From DAOUMU01 sp034409055 (GTDB taxonomy: Bacteria; Chloroflexota; Anaerolineae; 4572-78; J111): a DNA stretch of 15,626 nt. This document shows positions 11,556-15,626 of this stretch, piece by piece (within the stretch, counting starts at the first letter, position 1; each line of letters begins with the position of its first letter). The notes below the pieces were generated by a model, which ran no database searches, was not told the origin of the DNA, and saw only the letters and a program-made list of their open reading frames with translations. The position numbers and the translations under genes are program-made. Location: assembly GCA_034409055.1 (NCBI GenBank), contig DAOUMU010000500.1:1-15626 (forward strand), read 5' to 3'.

Positions 11556-11834
11556 ATGATCAAGAATATTGACGATACCACCATTTTGCCCAACGACGTC
11601 AGAATGCCCTGGCTGGGCTTGGGTGTCCTGTACACGCCGGAGGGTGAGGCCGTAGAAAACGCGGTCCGTTGGGCCATGGAAACCGGCTACCGCAGTATCG
11701 ACACGGCGGCCATTTACGGCAATGAAGTTGGCGTGGGCAAAGCCATCAAGCAGAGTGGCGTGCCCCGTGAAGAAATCTTTGTGACGACCAAAGTCTGGAA
11801 CCGAGACCAGGGCTACGACAACTTCGATTTCTAA
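11556..11834 (+). pseudogene. Truncated aldo/keto reductase remnant
   Basis: The 92 codons closely follow the first third of an AKR barrel: substrate-loop start VRMPWLGLGVLYTPEG, then GYRSIDTAAIYGNEVGVGKAI (Asp49 and Tyr54 of the catalytic tetrad), then EEIFVTTKVWN (Lys79). The similarity stops at about residue 88 (DQGYD) and the frame ends three codons later at TAA; only 46 bases remain before argH. Intact AKRs are about 270-290 residues, so the catalytic histidine, most of the barrel and the NADPH site are missing. A ribosome site (AAGGA) and ATG survive. The best explanation is a deletion that removed the 3' two thirds; a short functional peptide is unlikely. Confidence 0.85.
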
Positions 11835-11880
11835 ATGGGCCACCTGTGACGATTAACTAATTCACTTTAAGGCAAGAAGT

Positions 11881-13308
11881 ATGACTCAACTATGGGGAGG
11901 CCGCTTTAGCGGCTCGACCGACGCACTGATGCGTAAATTTCATGACAGCATCTATTTCGACATCCGGCTGTGGGAAGCAGACCTGGACGGCAGTATGGCC
12001 TATGCCCAGGCCCTGGCCCGAGCCGGGGTCATTACCGAAGCAGAAGCGGACATCCTGCAAGATGGCCTGGACGAAATCCGGGCCGAGTTTAGCCAGAACC
12101 GCTTTGAACTCAAGGCCGGTGATGAGGACATCCACACCGCCGTCGAGCGCCGCCTGGGCGAATTGGTGGGTGAGGTGGCCGGCAAGCTGCACACCGGCCG
12201 CTCCCGCAATGACCAGGTAGCCACCGACACCCGCCTGTGGCTCAAAAGACAGATCGTGAAACTCAGAGCACACCTGGTCAACCTGCAAAAAGCGATCATG
12301 GCCAGGGCCGAGGAACATATGAACGTGATCATGCCCGGCTACACCCACCTACAGCAGGCCCAGCCGGTCCGCTTTTCGCACTGGCTGCTGAGCTACGGTT
12401 GGATGCTCCAGCGGGACAAGGAGCGTCTGGATGACCTGACGCGGCGGGTAGACGTGCTTCCCTTGGGCAGCGGCGCTCTGGCCGGGAACCCCGTGGGCAT
12501 CGACCGCCAGTTCCTGGCCGGGGTTCTGGGGTTTGCCACCATCTCGCCCAACAGCATGGATGCCGTCAGCGACCGGGACTACCTGCTGGAGTTCCTCAGT
12601 TGGGCGGCCATCCTGCAAGTCCACCTCAGCCGCCTGGCCGAGGATTTGATCATCTACAACAGCCAAGAGTTTGGCTTTGTCGAACTGGACGATGCCTATG
12701 CCACCGGCTCCAGCCTGATGCCCCAGAAGAAAAACCCGGACTCCCTGGAGTTGATTCGAGGCAAAACCGGCCGGGTGGTCGGCTCGCTGACCGGCTTGCT
12801 GACCGCCCTCAAGGGCCAGCCCTCCACCTACAACAAAGACTGCCAGGAAGATAAAGAACCTGTCTTCGACACGGTCGATACCCTCAGCATGACCCTACCC
12901 ATTGCGGCCGGCGTCATCAAGACCCTCAAGGTCAACGTCTCGGCCACTTACGACACCATGGACAGCACCATGCTGGCCACCGAACTGGCCGACTACCTGG
13001 TCGGCAAAGGTATGCCCTTCCGCCAGGCCCACCACCTGGTCGGCCAGATTGTCCAGCAGGCCCTTGCCCTGGACCAACCCCTCTATTCTTTCCCCCTGGC
13101 CGCCTACCAGCAGTTTAGTGACCTGTTCGACCGTGATGTGCACGAATGGCTCACCTTCAACCGGGCCGCCGACCGCCGAGACAGCCCCGGCGGCACCGGC
13201 GAAACCGCGGTGAGAGAGCAACTCGAGGCATTGCGCCGGTTGGTGGAAGAGGATGGCGAAAGTGAAAACAGGAGACTAACCGATGCAAATACCACCTTTC
13301 AAAATTGA
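11881..13308 (+). CDS. argH: Argininosuccinate lyase
   Basis: This 475-residue cytosolic enzyme of the fumarase/aspartase superfamily splits argininosuccinate into arginine and fumarate, the last step of arginine synthesis. Seen: LWGGRFSG at the start, KLHTGRSRNDQVATD (102-116), GYTHLQQAQP with His156, and the family signature GSSLMPQKKNP (276-286) on the catalytic serine loop. The C-terminal ~19 residues (from EDGESENRR) run beyond the usual end and overlap the next gene's first 26 bases. A modest ribosome site (AAGG) precedes the ATG. It sits after the AKR remnant and is probably co-transcribed with the following aminotransferase. Confidence 0.96.
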   Translation: MTQLWGGRFSGSTDALMRKFHDSIYFDIRLWEADLDGSMAYAQALARAGVITEAEADILQDGLDEIRAEFSQNRFELKAGDEDIHTAVERRLGELVGEVAGKLHTGRSRNDQVATDTRLWLKRQIVKLRAHLVNLQKAIMARAEEHMNVIMPGYTHLQQAQPVRFSHWLLSYGWMLQRDKERLDDLTRRVDVLPLGSGALAGNPVGIDRQFLAGVLGFATISPNSMDAVSDRDYLLEFLSWAAILQVHLSRLAEDLIIYNSQEFGFVELDDAYATGSSLMPQKKNPDSLELIRGKTGRVVGSLTGLLTALKGQPSTYNKDCQEDKEPVFDTVDTLSMTLPIAAGVIKTLKVNVSATYDTMDSTMLATELADYLVGKGMPFRQAHHLVGQIVQQALALDQPLYSFPLAAYQQFSDLFDRDVHEWLTFNRAADRRDSPGGTGETAVREQLEALRRLVEEDGESENRRLTDANTTFQN

Positions 13309-14398
13309 ACGTTATTTTGCTAAATACGAATTCAACGTTGAATACTTATTGTGCAGTTCCGATTGTGAGTCGGTCACTATTCAGGACTTGCTTGCGCTTG
13401 AACCGGACGCATCCGACCGGTTTCAGCAACACTGGCTTGGCTACACCGAATCGTTGGGTAGCCCCTCGCTCCGGCGCGAAATTTGTGGCCTGTATGACAC
13501 GATTCAACCGGAGCAGGTGCTGGTGTATAGCGGCGCAGAGGAGGCCATCTTTCTGTTTATGCACGCCGCCCTTGACGCCGGCGACCACGTCATCGTCCAC
13601 TGGCCCTGTTATCAATCTCTGGTTGAGGTTGCTCGCAGTATCGGCTGCCAGGTGACATTATGGCAGGCGCGGGAGGAGAATGGCTGGGTACTGGACGTGG
13701 CTGAATTACAGGACCACCTTCGCCCCAACACCAAAGTCATCGTCATTAACACGCCCCATAATCCGACCGGTTACCTGATGTCTCCCGAGACCTTTCGCCA
13801 GGTCAATCGCATCGCCCAGACACACGGCCTCCTCCTTTTTTGCGACGAGGTTTACCGGGAGTCGGAGTACCGGGCCGAGGATCGCTTGCCGGCCGCCTGT
13901 GATGTGGGCCAGAACACCGTATCGCTTGGGGTGACCTCAAAAACCTACGGCTTGCCGGGGTTACGTATCGGTTGGATTGCTACTCACCAGGTAGACATCT
14001 ACAGGGAAATGGCCAGGCTAAAGGATTACACGACCATTTGTAATAGCGCGCCGAGCGAATTTTTAGCCGAACTGGCCTTGCGCCACCGGCAAACGTTGGT
14101 GGAACGCAACGTAGGCATCCTGACTGATAACCTGGCTGTGCTGGATCAATTCTTCGAACGCTATGCCCACCAGTTCGAATGGCAACGACCGCAAGCCGGC
14201 CCAATTGCCTTTCCCCGCTTGATCGGCGAACGAGTCGAGTCGTTCTGCGACGATCTGGTAAAAACAGCCGGGGTGTTGTTATTGCCGGGCACGGTTTATG
14301 ACGACCCCGGCAATCACTTTCGTATCGGTTTTGGCCGCAAAAACATGCCCGAGGCCGTAGGCCGATTGGAAGCGTACTTGCATCATCTCAGACAATGA
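13283..14398 (+). CDS. PLP-dependent aminotransferase, class I/II (fold type I)
   Basis: The 371-residue enzyme has the fold-type I set: ring-stacking Tyr110 in WPCYQSL, Asn160 in NTPHNPTGYL, Asp188 and Tyr191 in FCDEVYRESEY, Schiff-base Lys220 in VTSKTYGLPGLRIGW, Arg228 near the phosphate, and Arg347 in HFRIGFGR for the substrate carboxylate. From memory the sequence style (FAKYEFNVEYLLCSSDCES, SGAEEAIFLFMHAAL) is close to a subgroup that includes capreomycidine synthases (VioD-like), which act on a hydroxyarginine; most members have no proven substrate. AGGAGA lies 8 bases before the ATG, and the start is inside the end of argH (26-base overlap), so translational coupling is likely. A link to arginine or arginine-derived metabolism is inferred from context only. 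Confidence 0.9.
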   Translation: MQIPPFKIERYFAKYEFNVEYLLCSSDCESVTIQDLLALEPDASDRFQQHWLGYTESLGSPSLRREICGLYDTIQPEQVLVYSGAEEAIFLFMHAALDAGDHVIVHWPCYQSLVEVARSIGCQVTLWQAREENGWVLDVAELQDHLRPNTKVIVINTPHNPTGYLMSPETFRQVNRIAQTHGLLLFCDEVYRESEYRAEDRLPAACDVGQNTVSLGVTSKTYGLPGLRIGWIATHQVDIYREMARLKDYTTICNSAPSEFLAELALRHRQTLVERNVGILTDNLAVLDQFFERYAHQFEWQRPQAGPIAFPRLIGERVESFCDDLVKTAGVLLLPGTVYDDPGNHFRIGFGRKNMPEAVGRLEAYLHHLRQ

Positions 14399-14419
14399 GA
14401 ATGTAAATAACGAGTTATA

Positions 14420-15626
14420 CTATTGAGCTTCTGCCTCGGCGCCGATGCCCAATATGATCGGCAGTTGACAACTGATGCGGATAGACTGCCCCTCGGCAGG
14501 TGGAGCAGGGTTCTGGGTCAGGACTCGGCCAACCAGGGCCTGGTTTCCCTCCACATCTACAGTTTGAGTAGTGACGTTGGTAAAACTCAGGCTTTGCAGC
14601 CGGGCCAGGGCCGAAGCCTGGGGCAGGTCTATGACACTTTCATAGGCACAACTACCGGCCAGCGGGATAAGCTGCAAGTCGGGTAAGTTGTAGAGACGAG
14701 AGTCGGTTTGGTCTGAGGTCAAGGAGGTCGGTTGGTAGCCATCGGCGGTGATATTCAGGGTCAGGGCACCCCCATCCCGAGCCTGCCCATTGAGCCAGAA
14801 CTCCCCACTGATATCGGTCACGCTTTCAAGACGAACGGCCTCTGTGCCCAAAATCGCTTCAATCCGGGCGTTGGCGATCGGCATCACCGTCCCGATTTCG
14901 GTCACCCGTCCGGAAATCGTCCAGGTAACCAGGGGAACTTCCAACCGGGCCAGTTCAATGGCCAGAAAATTGTAGACACGAGGCGTAGCCGGTCCAGCCG
15001 TAATCGTCTGCTGAATGTAGTCCTGAGCCGTCACATTCAGCACCAGGCCACCATCGTCGTGCGCTTGAGCGACAATGGTAAACAGGCCGTTTTCATCCGT
15101 GGTGGCCGTTAAATAAGTGCCATCGTTGCCCAATTTGGCGCTGACAAACGCTCCGGCGATCGGCTGAGCCGGGCCCACCTCGACCACCTGACCCGTAACC
15201 GTCCAACGAACCAGGGGAGGCGGCGGGATCACAGTAGGCGGGGGGGGGGGAATAAAGTTAGGCGTGCGTGTGGGTGGGGGTGGGGGCGGCGGCGGTGGGT
15301 TGACCCAGGGTACATTCTCCACGTTGTAGGCCGTGGTGTAATTGGCGTAAATCCAGCCCTGTCCATAAGGATCGCCGGCAAAAGGGATGAGCCACCACAA
15401 TTCGCCCTCGGCTGAGTACTGCTTACCGATAACTTCCACCACCGCCTTATTATCGTATGCTCCCAACAGGGGATAAATCCGGCCGGGACCGGCCCTGACA
15501 TTCAGAAGGCTACCGGGGCTATTGATCACCGCGTGGGGCGTAGGTAACGGGGTGGGGGTGATCACGATCAGGACCGGGGTATGGGTCGGCGATGTGGGTG
15601 GAGTAACTGTGGGGGTAGGGCTAGCC
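14420..15626 (-). CDS. Surface protein with SH3, carboxypeptidase-regulatory-like repeats and PASTA-like domain (5' end missing)
   Basis: The frame stays open from TAG at 14422-14420 to the window edge, so 401 residues are visible and the N-terminus lies outside; the GTG at 15565 is only an internal codon. Visible order: Thr/Pro-rich stalk (1-30, TPTVTPPTSPT), bacterial SH3 domain (~31-105, LLNVRAGPGRIYPLLG...WWLIPF...GWIY), Pro-rich linker (109-137), two CarboxypepD_reg-like beta-sandwich repeats (~141-210 TVTGQVVEVG and ~234-303 TISGRVTEIG), and a PASTA-like domain (~325-390, ALARLQSLSF... VLTQNPAPPAEGQSI). These modules are typical of exported wall- or sugar-associated proteins; a signal peptide or membrane anchor, and possibly an enzymatic or kinase domain, may lie upstream. 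It converges on the aminotransferase gene with 21 bases between stops. Confidence 0.85.
   Translation of the reverse strand, partial: ASPTPTVTPPTSPTHTPVLIVITPTPLPTPHAVINSPGSLLNVRAGPGRIYPLLGAYDNKAVVEVIGKQYSAEGELWWLIPFAGDPYGQGWIYANYTTAYNVENVPWVNPPPPPPPPPTRTPNFIPPPPPTVIPPPPLVRWTVTGQVVEVGPAQPIAGAFVSAKLGNDGTYLTATTDENGLFTIVAQAHDDGGLVLNVTAQDYIQQTITAGPATPRVYNFLAIELARLEVPLVTWTISGRVTEIGTVMPIANARIEAILGTEAVRLESVTDISGEFWLNGQARDGGALTLNITADGYQPTSLTSDQTDSRLYNLPDLQLIPLAGSCAYESVIDLPQASALARLQSLSFTNVTTQTVDVEGNQALVGRVLTQNPAPPAEGQSIRISCQLPIILGIGAEAEAQ
15240..15250. repeat. G11 homopolymer inside the last gene
   Basis: Eleven consecutive G on the plus strand encode part of a proline run in the minus-strand surface protein (FIPPPPP). 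Tracts of this length are prone to slipped-strand changes; a one-base shift would frameshift the two regulatory-like repeats and the PASTA-like domain. Confidence 0.85.

Noticed and set aside
11423..11677. 84-codon minus-strand ORF between argG and the AKR remnant
   Set aside because: It is a translation of element C's palindrome plus the antisense of the AKR remnant.
14399..14419. ATAAC/GTTAT dyad as a bidirectional terminator between the convergent genes
   Set aside because: The stem is only 4-5 bp, AT-rich, with a very tight loop and no T run.
15563..15565. GTG as the start of the SH3/PASTA-like gene
   Set aside because: It encodes an internal Val in a Thr/Pro stalk that continues in frame to the window edge, with no ribosome site upstream.

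Overview
The window reads as ordinary chromosomal DNA from a bacterium, most likely a member of the Chloroflexota (Anaerolineae-like). This is an inference from gene style, not from a marker gene: two cell-surface proteins have Thr/Pro-rich stalks joined to bacterial SH3 domains, there is a SigA/RpoD-type sigma factor, a cyclic-nucleotide-binding domain is fused to a SpoIIE phosphatase, and intergenic gaps are rich in palindromic repeats. No rRNA, tRNA, CRISPR array, transposase or prophage was seen.

Layout. Bases 1-426 hold the 3' end of an unrecognised gene with a LexA-like winged helix and unusual arginine codons, closed by a clear terminator. A plus-strand sigma-70 gene follows (626-1804), then a repeat-filled spacer, then a methenyl-THF cyclohydrolase/cyclodeaminase-family gene (2119-2751). 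A spacer with palindromes and 19-base tandem repeats leads to a small putative zinc-binding protein (3045-3284), which overlaps tail to tail with fabF.

Bases 3254-9150 are on the minus strand. In transcription order they run: single-domain response regulator, cNMP-SpoIIE phosphatase, membrane-anchored SH3 protein, NAD-dependent DNA ligase (ligA), fabF. The first three look like one operon (gaps of 15 and 42 bases) driven by an extended -10 promoter at 9219-9247. ligA and fabF each have their own good promoter.

A divergent intergenic region (9151-9445) separates this block from a small membrane protein (9446-9658). After a 413-base gene-free stretch of nested inverted repeats comes an arginine block: argG, a truncated aldo/keto reductase remnant, argH, and a fold-type I aminotransferase that overlaps the end of argH. 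ArgG and ArgH carry out the last two steps of arginine synthesis (citrulline + aspartate to argininosuccinate, then to arginine + fumarate). The window ends inside a convergent, incomplete minus-strand gene for a surface protein with SH3, two carboxypeptidase-regulatory-like repeats and a PASTA-like domain.

I did not find a convincing new biological system. The signals most worth following are three MITE-like nested inverted repeats (1828-2014, 9798-9964, 11370-11506), two of which share the same 7-base-periodic palindrome; the ligA promoter with a terminator-like hairpin at its start site; the response regulator/phosphatase/SH3 cassette; and an 11-base G run inside the last gene that could permit phase variation.
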